DNA of 64,000 nt from positions 2,046,001 through 2,110,000 of the forward strand of contig JBGAFV010000001.1 of NCBI GenBank assembly GCA_044227095.1, given 5' to 3'. The DNA is from JACMLD01 sp044227095. GTDB taxonomy: Bacteria > Bacteroidota > Bacteroidia > Chitinophagales > Chitinophagaceae. A program made the translations under genes and the position numbers. Below, one piece after another: positions 18,681 through 28,200 of this stretch; position 1 is the first letter of the stretch; every line of letters begins with the position of its first letter. The notes below the pieces were generated by a model. That model was not told the DNA's origin. It searched no databases and saw only the letters and a program-made list of their open reading frames with translations.

Positions 18681-19607
18681 TTACCACGTTCTCTTGCTCA
18701 TCATTTTATCAAGCTCTGGCCTTGTCATTTTTCCAAGTTCCGGATGATTGCCAAGCCATTTTAAAAATTCAGTTTTGATTTCGTCTGTCCACTGGCTGTC
18801 TATTTGCCCGGTAGAATATTTTGCAGACTTTACCATTTCAAAACCAAACTTGTCTTTGCGTATTACAAATTCTGCAGTGCTTACAACCTGCTCGGCCATA
18901 TGTGCAGGAATAAACAATACACCTTCACGCACACCCAGTACTAAGTCTCCGGGAAGCACCATTACATTACCAATGCGTATTGGCGTATTCAAGCCCATCA
19001 ATACCATTTCTTCCAGGAAAGATGGATGAAAGTCACGCACAAAAGCGTTGAAACCTTTTATCTCCTGTATTTCCCCCAAATCTCTAGAAGCGCCATTAAA
19101 TATAACACCGTTGCCAGATTTGCTAAAGATAGAAGTAGCCAGTGTTGAACCCATAAGCGTGCCGCCACCAATTTTTCCAAATCCATCAGCAACATAAACA
19201 TCGCCTTTAACCAGTGTTTCTATTGGCCAGGAGTTTGTATTGCCTTTTCTGCTGTCACGAGATATACCACGGGCCTTAATATTTTTTTCTACATCGGGCC
19301 GGCTGGGCATAAACATTGCCGTTACTGCACGACCAATTACAGGATCGTTATTAACTGTTTTCCAGTTGCCTTCAAACTGGTTAAGATATCCTTCATTCTT
19401 TAATACCGTCCATGCATCATCTATGTTAATGTATTTTGCTCTTTCCAGTAAATCATCCGGTACTTTAGGGCGGCCATCTGCAAATCTTTCGCCTTTCCAT
19501 TCAGAAGTAAGAAAAAGCATTTCCTCTTTTGAAATGGTTTGTGCATGTACGTTAGATATACAAAAAAGCGGGATAATTATTATTAGCAGTAAGCCGTAAA
19601 ATTTCAT
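18681..19607 (-). CDS. Exported RraA/HMG-aldolase-like protein, copy 1
   Basis: 308 aa with signal peptide MKFYGLLLIIIIPLFCISNVHAQ. The body has the RraA fold landmarks: GRPKVPDDLL, VKGDVYVADGFGKIGGGTLMG, a GASRDLGEIQ loop that supplies the Arg-Asp pair used by 4-hydroxy-4-methyl-2-oxoglutarate aldolases, and IRIGNVMVLPGDLVLG. RraA relatives are either RNase E inhibitors or metal-dependent aldolases/decarboxylases; with an export signal the aldolase-like role is more plausible. The family is normally cytoplasmic at about 160-230 aa, so both the signal peptide and the longer N- and C-terminal parts are unusual. A paralogue lies directly upstream. Confidence 0.78.
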   Translation of the reverse strand: MKFYGLLLIIIIPLFCISNVHAQTISKEEMLFLTSEWKGERFADGRPKVPDDLLERAKYINIDDAWTVLKNEGYLNQFEGNWKTVNNDPVIGRAVTAMFMPSRPDVEKNIKARGISRDSRKGNTNSWPIETLVKGDVYVADGFGKIGGGTLMGSTLATSIFSKSGNGVIFNGASRDLGEIQEIKGFNAFVRDFHPSFLEEMVLMGLNTPIRIGNVMVLPGDLVLGVREGVLFIPAHMAEQVVSTAEFVIRKDKFGFEMVKSAKYSTGQIDSQWTDEIKTEFLKWLGNHPELGKMTRPELDKMMSKRTW

Positions 19608-19648
19608 TATGCTGTATTTTTAATTAATAATTATTAATTACTAATTAC

Positions 19649-20581
19649 TCAATGTCCTTCCTTGTTGAGGTAATCTTCAATTTCTTTTGGCGATACGGCC
19701 AGTTTTTTAGGATACTTGGCTATCCATGCCCTGTATTCATTTTTTATTGTATCGTTCCAGTCACCATGCACCTGGCCTGAAGGGTATTTGCCCAGTTGCA
19801 GCATATATCTTTCAAACTCATCACGCAGGCCAACCAGTTCAGAATTTTTTACCAGTTCTTCTGCCAGGTAAGCAGGAATAAAAACTACACCATATTCGTT
19901 TGCAAAAACAATATCACCCGGAAATACAGTAACCTGTCCAATGCGTATTGGCGCATTAATAGAAGTAGGTGTCATGTCTTTTATGTAAGAAGGATCGTGG
20001 CCTTTCACCCAGGCATTAAAACCTTTGGTGTCTTTCAGTTCCTGCATATCACGTACAGAACCATAAAATATAACACCTTTGCCGGTTTTGCCATAGATGG
20101 CATTGCCAAGGCTTGAGCCGATCAACGTACCATCTTTTACTTTACCAAAGCCATCTGCTACATAAATATCACCCTTGGTTAAAATATCAATTGGCCATAT
20201 GTTGATGCCCCCTTTTTGAGAGCGGCCTTCTGCTTTACCTGTAGCTCTTACCAATGTATCTAGATCTGGTCTTGACGGCATAAACTGTGCAGTTACCACA
20301 CGACCTACCATTGTTTCGCCGGGTTTAAGAATGATCCAATCTTTTTCTACCTGGTTACGAAAACCTTTATTGCCAAGAAAGCCCCATATCTGTTCAAGTG
20401 TGGCGTCCTGCAAATGTTCAAGAATAATATCCGGAACTTTAGGGCGGCCATCAGGAAAACGTTCTCCCGTCCATTTGGAAGTGAGGGCTTTTACATATTC
20501 TGGCGATGCGCCAATAGATTGTGCATTGATGTATATAGTAGCAGCCAGCAATGCAATGAGGGTGAATGATTTTTTTAGCAT
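19649..20581 (-). CDS. Exported RraA/HMG-aldolase-like protein, copy 2
   Basis: 310 aa paralogue of the 18681-19607 gene, with its own signal peptide MLKKSFTLIALLAATIYINAQ. It keeps the same motif order: WTGERFPDGRPKVPD, TKGDIYVADGFGKVKDGTLIG, GSVRDMQELK with the Arg-Asp pair, and IRIGQVTVFPGDIVFANEYGV. The two copies are separated by 41 bases that are almost entirely taa/att runs. Tandem duplication with retained catalytic residues in both suggests either a hetero-oligomer or two related substrates. Upstream, toward the dehydratase gene, lies a triple repeat array. Confidence 0.78.
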   Translation of the reverse strand: MLKKSFTLIALLAATIYINAQSIGASPEYVKALTSKWTGERFPDGRPKVPDIILEHLQDATLEQIWGFLGNKGFRNQVEKDWIILKPGETMVGRVVTAQFMPSRPDLDTLVRATGKAEGRSQKGGINIWPIDILTKGDIYVADGFGKVKDGTLIGSSLGNAIYGKTGKGVIFYGSVRDMQELKDTKGFNAWVKGHDPSYIKDMTPTSINAPIRIGQVTVFPGDIVFANEYGVVFIPAYLAEELVKNSELVGLRDEFERYMLQLGKYPSGQVHGDWNDTIKNEYRAWIAKYPKKLAVSPKEIEDYLNKEGH

Positions 20582-20666
20582 GGCAAGTAGAATGATTTTA
20601 TAAATGAATATAGCAAGATTTTATAATTGTAAGAAATGAAACGCGAGGTAACGCTTCGCTTCTAAG

Positions 20667-21016
20667 AAATGGAACGCTGATTGTCATGATTTTTATGATG
20701 GCACAAAAATCATTTTTATCTGTTTAATCCGCTCAATCTGTGTTCTATTATTGTATTAAGAGCATTGCGCTTGCGCAACAAATGGAACGCTGATTGTCAT
20801 GATTTTTATGATGGGCATGATGATTTTTATTTAACGCACAAAAATCATTTTTATCTGCTTAATCCGCTCAATCTGTGTTCTATTATTGTATTAAGAGCAT
20901 TGCGCTTGGGTAACAAATAGAACGCTGGTTATTATGGTTTTTATGATAATCATGATTTGTATGCTGATAACTGCAATCATAATTATCCGCTTAATCAGCT
21001 CAATCTGCGTTCTATT
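20667..21016. repeat. Three tandem copies of a palindromic intergenic element
   Basis: Three imperfect units start at about 20667, 20780 and 20915 (spacings 113 and 135). Each begins with aaatNgaacgctg and ends with tcaatctgNgttctatt, and these ends are imperfect inverted repeats of each other (gaacgctgattg against caatctgtgttc). Between units 1 and 2 and between units 2 and 3 lies a linker reading attgtattaagagcattgcgcttg. The third copy is the most diverged and has an altered centre. It fills the gap between the dehydratase and RraA genes; MITE-like behaviour is inferred from the terminal inverted repeats. Confidence 0.75.
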
Positions 21017-21044
21017 ACCAACAGTGTGTCTCCGTAACAAAATC

Positions 21045-22205
21045 TTATCCGCGTTTTTCGTTGCTAATGGCCTGCATTAATCCACGCATATAACCAAATG
21101 CATACAAAGAACCGATATTGCTATAACCAGGATGTTCATTACTGTCACCCGCCATTGTTGGTACATGGTCTGGCCTGATTGCGCCTTTAAAACCAATATC
21201 GTAATAAGCTTTCATAGCGGCGTACATATCTATTTGTCCTTCATCGTGAAATGTTTCTTCAAATTTTATACTTGGCACTTTACCGCTCAGGTCACGCACA
21301 TTCCTGAAATGTACAAAATGTATATGGCCGCGTTTGCCAAAATCTCTTACAATGGTTGGTATATCTGCGCCCATTAAAGAAAAATTGCCCTGGCACATGG
21401 TAATGCCATTGCTTGGACTTTTTACAATATTAAGCATGCGGTTAAAATTTTCAACGCTTGTCATAATGCGTGAAATGCCTTTAATGCTGTCTACCTGCGG
21501 ATCATCGGGGTGCATAGCCAGTTTTACGCCTATTTTTTCTGCTTCGGGCACAACGGCTTTCAAAAAATATTCCAGGTTTTTCCAGAGTGCTTCTTTAGAT
21601 ACAACACCATATTCTGTAACAGGTAATTTTTTTACATCTTCATAGTCAAATGCAGTAACTAATGCACCACCGCGGCCGGGTTTATCCATTTGCGTACGGT
21701 ACCAGCTCACCACCGGCATCCAGTTGTAACAGATTACATCAATGCCGCCATGAATTTTTAGGTTCTTCATAAACGTTATAAAGTTGGCAATCTCTTCATC
21801 CCTTCCTGCAAGCCCCAGTTTTGTTTTGGTACCAAGCGATGGAGGGCCTTCAATAACATTAAGGTTAAGGCCAGCCTGCTGCCATGCATCTTTATTTGCA
21901 GAAAGTGCTTTGGGGTGCCATGCTTCTGCATCAGTTATACCACTAAGTTTTGGATTGATGCCACCAACAGCGCCAAAAACATTTAACTGTTTCATAAATG
22001 CAATGCGGCGTTCATCCATACCAGAAAAATAAGCTTCGCTCATAACCATACCCGCATCTTTTACATTGGTGTATACACTTTCCTTTGTAGATCCTTTTGT
22101 ATTGATGTTGGGAACAGAAGCCAAAGCTGTACCAATACTACCTGCAGTTACAGCAGATGCCAGTGCAGCGCTTTTCTTAATAAAATCCCTGCGGTTATTT
22201 TTCAT
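21045..22205 (-). CDS. Tat-exported mannonate dehydratase-like (UxuA family) protein
   Basis: 386 aa TIM-barrel protein of the UxuA family, which dehydrates D-mannonate to 2-keto-3-deoxygluconate in glucuronate catabolism. Likely metal and catalytic residues are in place: His232 in AMHPDDPQ, Cys271 in TMCQGNFS, His299 in VHFRNV and Asp346-His347 in RPDHV. The N-terminus MKNNRRDFIKKSAALASA is a twin-arginine signal, so the protein is predicted to fold with its metal in the cytoplasm and work in the periplasm, unlike canonical UxuA. The neighbouring hexuronate-type MFS transporter supports a sugar-acid role. Substrate identity is not proven; a related acid-sugar dehydratase or isomerase remains possible. 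Confidence 0.78.
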   Translation of the reverse strand: MKNNRRDFIKKSAALASAVTAGSIGTALASVPNINTKGSTKESVYTNVKDAGMVMSEAYFSGMDERRIAFMKQLNVFGAVGGINPKLSGITDAEAWHPKALSANKDAWQQAGLNLNVIEGPPSLGTKTKLGLAGRDEEIANFITFMKNLKIHGGIDVICYNWMPVVSWYRTQMDKPGRGGALVTAFDYEDVKKLPVTEYGVVSKEALWKNLEYFLKAVVPEAEKIGVKLAMHPDDPQVDSIKGISRIMTSVENFNRMLNIVKSPSNGITMCQGNFSLMGADIPTIVRDFGKRGHIHFVHFRNVRDLSGKVPSIKFEETFHDEGQIDMYAAMKAYYDIGFKGAIRPDHVPTMAGDSNEHPGYSNIGSLYAFGYMRGLMQAISNEKRG

Positions 22206-22391
22206 ATGCGTGTATTTAAAAATCGTTAATAAACTAAAGTAGGTTACCCGAAAATGCGATAGAGAAGATAAGGCAATAACAGACAGCCAGTAATTACATA
22301 CAATAAAGGATCTTAAAAATAATCAACTTTATATAAATAGTTTGCGCAAAGAAATTAAAAGTTTGTTTGCAATTGACAGAAAGGTTAACCG

Positions 22392-22415
22392 CCGGCTCAC
22401 TAGCAATAGTGCCGG
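22392..22415. terminator. Hairpin between the esterase and UxuA-like genes
   Basis: Stem ccgg...cacta / tagtg-ccgg with loop gcaa and a two-base bulge. It lies downstream of the minus-strand esterase stop. No long T-run follows on the minus strand, so termination efficiency is doubtful. Confidence 0.35.
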
Positions 22416-22438
22416 TATTATTTTATCAATTGTGCATA

Positions 22439-23386
22439 TTATTTTGTGCTGAACAATTGCGTGTATAAAAAATCGGCGGTAAACTGGCCAGCCTCACGCC
22501 ATCTTTTTTTAGCGCTGCTGCCTGCAAAAAGTGGATTGAAGTGTCTTTGCAGTTCGTGAGCGTAATTGTCGTATACTTTTATTGCATTGGGAATTTGCAA
22601 AGAATCTGCAGCACGATGAATGGCAATGCTTCCATACATGCCGGTTTTATTATTATCTGCCGGTACAACCCTGTCTTTTTTTCCATGAACACTTACTATA
22701 GGTATGTTGGCATTGTTAAGCCAGTTTAGGTTAAACAATGCGCCCCAGTAATTAATTACAGCAACAATTTGCCGGGGGTTATGCATTTTGGATACGGTAT
22801 TTGTTGAATCACCATTGTGTGCAAGTGCAGACATTTCTGCTGAACTACTGTATATGGCCTGTAATGCAATCATGCCACCTGCCGAATTGCCGCCAAGAAT
22901 TATTTTACTGGTATCTATCCTGTATTCTTTATAATGCAATTTGAAATACTGAATGGCATCATTAGCATCAGCAACTGCATCAGCGCATGCTGCAACCAAA
23001 TCAGTAAAATTTTTAAGCGGGTGTTTTTTACTAAGCCTGTAATTAATAGATGCACAAACATAGCCACGTTGTGCAAAAGATTTTCCCCAAATGGGTAAGC
23101 CGCCAGATGTTTTCTTTCCAAATTTGAAACCGCCACCATGCAGCCAAATGATAAGCGGGCGATAAGCGCTGCTGTCTTTTGCGGCTTCGTAAAAATCAAA
23201 AGAATAATATTTTTGTTTGACGCCCACCGGCAGGTTTGTTTTGTACAGTAAATCTTTACGCAGTTTCACTTCTTCAAAAACAAAATCTTTACATTTAACA
23301 GGCTTTTTTATTTCCTGTGCCAAGGCGTTGTAAAAAAACAGCTGGAGTAAAAGAAAAACAGAATAATATTTTGTCATGTACATCAT
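22439..23386 (-). CDS. Secreted alpha/beta-hydrolase (acetyl-esterase/lipase-like)
   Basis: 315 aa with signal peptide (YYSVFLLLQLFFYNALAQ). The oxyanion-hole motif HGGGFKFG, nucleophile elbow GGNSAGGM, an aspartate in GKKDRVVP and a late His in YAHELQRHF give the expected Ser-Asp-His triad of BD-FAE/hormone-sensitive-lipase type esterases. Such enzymes often remove acetyl or other acyl groups from plant polysaccharides or oligosaccharides. It is divergent from the sugar epimerase gene (94-base gap) and lies upstream of the UxuA-like gene, fitting a glycan-processing role. A start at 23377 (the fourth codon, also ATG) is equally possible. Confidence 0.8.
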   Translation of the reverse strand: MMYMTKYYSVFLLLQLFFYNALAQEIKKPVKCKDFVFEEVKLRKDLLYKTNLPVGVKQKYYSFDFYEAAKDSSAYRPLIIWLHGGGFKFGKKTSGGLPIWGKSFAQRGYVCASINYRLSKKHPLKNFTDLVAACADAVADANDAIQYFKLHYKEYRIDTSKIILGGNSAGGMIALQAIYSSSAEMSALAHNGDSTNTVSKMHNPRQIVAVINYWGALFNLNWLNNANIPIVSVHGKKDRVVPADNNKTGMYGSIAIHRAADSLQIPNAIKVYDNYAHELQRHFNPLFAGSSAKKRWREAGQFTADFLYTQLFSTK

Positions 23387-23479
23387 TCAAGACAAGATAC
23401 GTACCAAATAAAAGAAGAGATGCTTTTTTGTTTCAATACTTTTTGATGACATCAACTTACAATTAAAAAATTGTTTATA

Positions 23480-24832
23480 ATGAAAGCTGCCGTAATAATT
23501 TTTTTGTTAGCCATTACTAACGGGTTTGTTCTTTTTCCCTTGCAGGATAATGAAAGGAAACGTATTGCTGCAGAAATGAAGCATTCTATGGAAGCAGAAT
23601 TGCTGAATGCCTGGTACCCCCAAGCGGTTGACAGTGTGTACGGTGGTTTTCTCAGCACATTTACATACGATTTTAAGCAGGGAGCAAACCAGGATAAAAT
23701 GATTGTTACGCAGGCAAGGCATATATGGTCTAACGCACGTGCGGCAGAATTGTACCCGCAAAATGCCTGGTATAAAAAAAGTGCAGCGCAGGGGTTTCAT
23801 TTTTTACGAGATGTTTTTTGGGATAAGAAGAATGGTGGCTTTTATACATTAATGACCCGTGATGGAAAAGTATTGCCAACAAATATGGGCGATAAGATGG
23901 CATATGGCAATGCGTTTGGAATATATGGACTGGCTGCTTATTACCGTTGTTCTAAAGATACCGGCGCATTAAACCTTGCCAAAAAGGCTTTTTACTGGTT
24001 AGAAAAACACAGTCACGACCCTGTGTACAAAGGTTATTTCCAGCATATGCAGATGGATGGAACGCCGGTAAAACGTACATCTGCTGTTTCATCAACAGCT
24101 GAAACCGGGTATAAAGATCAAAACAGTTCTATTCATTTGCTGGAAGCGTTTACGGAGCTTTATGAAGTATGGCCCGATCCGCTACTGAAAGAACGCTTAA
24201 AAGAAATGTTGCTGCTGATAAGAGATGTTATTACCACAAAAAGAGGTAACCTGGTACTTTTTTTTCAACCCGATTGGACGCCGGTATCTTATGCTGATGC
24301 AGGGCGTGATGAAATTATGAAACACAGTGGCTTGGATCATGTTTCGTTTGGGCACGATGTAGAAACTGCCTACCTGATGCTGGAAGCATCGCATGTACTG
24401 GGCATTAAAGACAATAAAGAAACGATGACGGTAGCAAAGCGAATGGTGGATCATGCATTGCAAAACGGTTGGGATGATAAAGTTGGCGGTTTTTACGATG
24501 AAGGTTATTATTTTAAGGGCGATAAAGGCATAACCATTATTAAAGATTCAAAAAACTGGTGGGCACAAGCCGAGGGTTTAAACTCTTTATTGATGATGGC
24601 CGACTACTTTCCAGACGATAAAATGCAGTACTTTAAAAAGTTTACCATGCTCTGGAATTACGTACAGGCATACCTGGTAGATCATGAACATGGCGACTGG
24701 TATTCTGGCGGTCTTGACAAAGAACCCGATCAAAAAAACGGCACCAAAGGAAATATCTGGAAAGGAACTTATCATGTTTTACGTTCGCTGGCAAATTGCA
24801 CACTGCGGTTACAAAAAGCCGGCGCCCATTAA
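23480..24832 (+). CDS. Exported N-acylglucosamine/cellobiose 2-epimerase family protein
   Basis: 450 aa (alpha/alpha)6-barrel protein of the AGE superfamily. Conserved histidine-containing motifs are visible: ARHIWSNARAAEL, NSSIHLLEAFTELYEVW and SFGHDVETAYLMLEA, followed by WWAQAEGLNSL. This set matches cellobiose/mannobiose 2-epimerases, which isomerise a glucose to a mannose end unit. The ATG at 23480 is preferred over an upstream TTG. The N-terminus MKAAVIIFLLAITNGFVLF looks like a signal sequence, unusual for a family that is usually cytoplasmic. It precedes the susC gene by 412 bases, so separate promoters are likely. Confidence 0.8.
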   Translation: MKAAVIIFLLAITNGFVLFPLQDNERKRIAAEMKHSMEAELLNAWYPQAVDSVYGGFLSTFTYDFKQGANQDKMIVTQARHIWSNARAAELYPQNAWYKKSAAQGFHFLRDVFWDKKNGGFYTLMTRDGKVLPTNMGDKMAYGNAFGIYGLAAYYRCSKDTGALNLAKKAFYWLEKHSHDPVYKGYFQHMQMDGTPVKRTSAVSSTAETGYKDQNSSIHLLEAFTELYEVWPDPLLKERLKEMLLLIRDVITTKRGNLVLFFQPDWTPVSYADAGRDEIMKHSGLDHVSFGHDVETAYLMLEASHVLGIKDNKETMTVAKRMVDHALQNGWDDKVGGFYDEGYYFKGDKGITIIKDSKNWWAQAEGLNSLLMMADYFPDDKMQYFKKFTMLWNYVQAYLVDHEHGDWYSGGLDKEPDQKNGTKGNIWKGTYHVLRSLANCTLRLQKAGAH

Positions 24833-25139
24833 AATCTGTATTGTTATTCATTAGTTTAGCATTTGCTTGATAATAAGCGCAAATGCCTGCATTCCCCGGC
24901 AAGAAATTATTCTACAAACATTAGCTGATATTTTTTTATACATGCAGCATGCGTTGGTTTTTTATGGTCTTGTGCCTCTATAGAGGAATACATACACACT
25001 ATAGCGGTTAAAATAGTAACCACGGAAGACAAACTTTATCACTTCGAAAAGTGCTTCATTCAATACTGGTTTAAAAAGTATTACCCCATTCGGTAAAGGA
25101 AAAAATGTTTTGAGTACGTTTTTAGAAATGTCTTTAACG

Positions 25140-25189
25140 GTTAAAACATTGCAATGATCAGTTAAAATATCACCATTCTAATGTTAAAA
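25140..25189 (+). promoter_or_regulatory. Three phased GTTAAAA repeats upstream of susC
   Basis: gttaaaa occurs at 25140-25146, 25161-25167 and 25183-25189, spacing 21 and 22 bases, about two DNA helical turns, ending 56 bases before the susC start. A fourth copy lies further upstream at 25006-25012. The phasing suggests sites for a regulator on one face of the DNA. The region 24833-25244 also has a small hairpin (cactt-cgaa-aagtg, about 25040-25053) and otherwise no gene. The background is AT-rich, so chance is a real alternative. Confidence 0.4.
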
Positions 25190-25244
25190 AATGCTTTACT
25201 TTTATTTGCTTAACAAAACTCAATTTTTGAACGTTTAAAAACTA

Positions 25245-28200
25245 ATGCTGCTTATGAGAAACAAACTTTTGTTTGCCTGTCTGTTAGCTGTACTTATTTC
25301 AACCTTCTCTTTTGCCCAGGACGTAAATGTCAGTGGGCGGGTTACAGATGAAAAAGGTGCTGGCATTGCAGGAGCTACTGTACTTGTAAAGGCTACTAAA
25401 AAAGCCACTGTTACCAACGACAACGGAGAATTTACTATCAGCGCCAAAAAAGGTGCAGCCATTACCGTTAGTTATGTTGGTTATCTTTCCAAAGATTATA
25501 TTGTTGACGGATCTACTTTAAATGTTTCGCTGGTAAGCGCTGGCAAAGATTTAAATGAAGTGGTAGTTACCGCTCTTGGTATCCGTAAAGAAAAAAAGAA
25601 ACTGGGTTATGCTGTTTCTGAAGTAAAGGGCGAGGAACTTACACAAGCCCGTTCTGTAAACATTGCCAACTCATTGGTTGGTAAAGTAGCAGGCTTAAAT
25701 ATTACCAGTACTGCAACTGGTCCCGGTGGTTCTACCCGTATTTCTTTAAGAGGCTCTGCTACTATCAATGGTGATGGTGGTTCTCCGCTTATTGTAGTAG
25801 ATGGTATTCCATTTAATAACGCTAACCAGGGCTCAGTAGGTGAGTGGGGCGGTTCTGATGGTGGCGATGGTATTTCCAGCCTTAACCCCGATGAAATTGA
25901 AAGTGTAAGCGTACTGAAAGGTGGTACTGCTGCGGCTTTGTATGGTTCACGTGCTTCTTTTGGTGCCATACTTGTAACCACAAAAGGTGGTAGCAAATCT
26001 GGCAAAGCTCCTGTAATTGAAGTAGGAAGCAATTTTGTTGTTGAAAGCCTCCTCAATAAAAAAATAAAAGATTACCAGTATGAATATGGTACTGGCGATA
26101 AAGGAACCGGCCTCGTTGGTATTAAACCAATAAGTGCAGATCCTAACTTAAACCAAACCAATAGCTGGGGTGCTAAACTGGATGGTTCTCCTGTAATACA
26201 GTATGACGGTGTAACAAGACCTTACTCTGCTGTTACCGATAACTTCTCTAAATTTTATAAAACAGGAAACACCTTTACCAATACGTTTGCAATTAGCGGT
26301 GGTGGAGATAAAATTGCTTACCGCTTTTCTATGAGCGACCTTAACAGCAAAGGCATCGTTCCATTGAATACGCTGCAAAGGGATAACGTTGCTATTAATA
26401 TTAACGCAAACCTTAGCAAGCGTTTTTCTATGCTTGTAAATGGTAAATACATACGTGAGAAAAATAAACACAGACCAAGAGTATCTGATTCTCCGGGAAG
26501 TGCTAACTATACATTGTGGACTATGCCCACTTCTCTTAGTGTAGAAACCATGAAGAATGCAAAATACAATGCAGATGGTTCTGAAAAAGTTTGGTCTAAT
26601 AACCAGTATGTACAGAATCCCTATTTTGCTACTGAGGATTACCAGCAGTCAGACACAAAAGATCGTTTCATTGGTGTTGTTGAACCAAAGTTTAATATCA
26701 CAGACTGGTTGTTTATAAAAGGCCGTGCAGGCTTTGATAAATTCAATCGTCGTGCAACTGATATTACGCCAACCGGTACTGGTTACCAGGTAGGTGGTGG
26801 TTATAATACTGGCTTGGTAGATTTCAGGGAAACCAATCTTGAATTGTTGCTGGGTGTTGACAAAAAATTAAGCAACAGCTTTACTTTAAGTGCAATAGCT
26901 GGTGGTAATAGAATGAAGCAGGTTCAGATAAATGAAGGATATGGCGGTGGACCATTTAACATCCCATTCTTCTATGACATTTCTAATATCAGCACTGCTA
27001 ACAGAAATCCTAACTACCGTTACCTGGAGAAAAGAATAAATTCAGTTTACGGTTCTGCTGACCTTTCTTACAAGAACATTCTCTTTTTGAATGCAACAGC
27101 ACGTAACGACTGGTTTTCTACGCTTGCAGCAGGTAAAAACTCTATACTTTATCCTTCTGTAGGGTTAGGTGCTATTATATCTGATATGACTAAAATGCCT
27201 TCGTTTGTTAATTACCTGAAATTAAGAGGTTCATGGGCGCAAACAGGTGGTGAAGGTTCAGTATCGCCTTACTCATTGTTGCTAACATACTCTTTAAATG
27301 GTGCTACACAAGGTGCGCCTTTGGCACAAATTGGTCAGAGCCAGGTGCCTAATGCTAATCTTCAGCCGGTGTTAGTTACAAGTTCAGAGGCTGGTTTAGA
27401 TGCCAGGTTGTTTAATAACAGAATGGCAATTGACTTTGCTGTTTACAATCGTGTAACAACAAATGACATTGTTGGAGCGTCTATTACTCCTGCATCGGGT
27501 TATACTTCAGCTTTATTCAATGTTGGAAAGGTTACCAATAAAGGCGTTGAATTAATGTTGAGCTATAAAGTGATTAACGGTAAAGACTTTACCTGGGAAC
27601 CATCATTCAACATGGGTTATAACAAAAATAACGTAGTTCAGATTTATCAGTCTTTGGATAAATTGTTTGTTGAAGAACCACGTCCACGTGTAAGCGCTAT
27701 TTACCAGGTGGTAAACAAACCATTTGCGCAGATATTGGGCAATGGATTTAAAAGAGATGCAAAAACCGGACAGGTTGTATTTAATGCACAGGGTTTACCG
27801 CTTACAGAAGGTTTAAAATCTTTTGGAACAGGTATTGCGCCATGGACAATGGGCCTTACAAATACATTCCACTACAAACAGTTTAGCCTTAGCTTTTTGG
27901 TGGATGCTAAATTTGGTGGTTCAATTTACTCTGGTACCAATGCATTGGCTATGCGTTATGGTTTGTCTAAAGCTACATTACCAGGCAGGGAAACTGGTGT
28001 AATAGGACAAGGTGTTACAGAAAGCGGTGCACCTAATACAGTAGTAGTTGCTGCGCAGACTTACTATACCAATATGTACAATTTTGCTGAACCGTTTATT
28101 TATAGTTCAGACTTTGTAAAACTGCGCCAGCTTATTATTGATTATAATGTTCCTGCAAGAGTATTTGGTAAAACGCCGTTTAAAGCTGCAACCATTTCTC

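Noticed and set aside
19608..19648. taattaataattattaatt-type sequence, also near 38077-38110 and 48780-48806
   Set aside because: Low-complexity AT-rich spacer words; interesting as recurring gene-boundary filler but no definable element or function.
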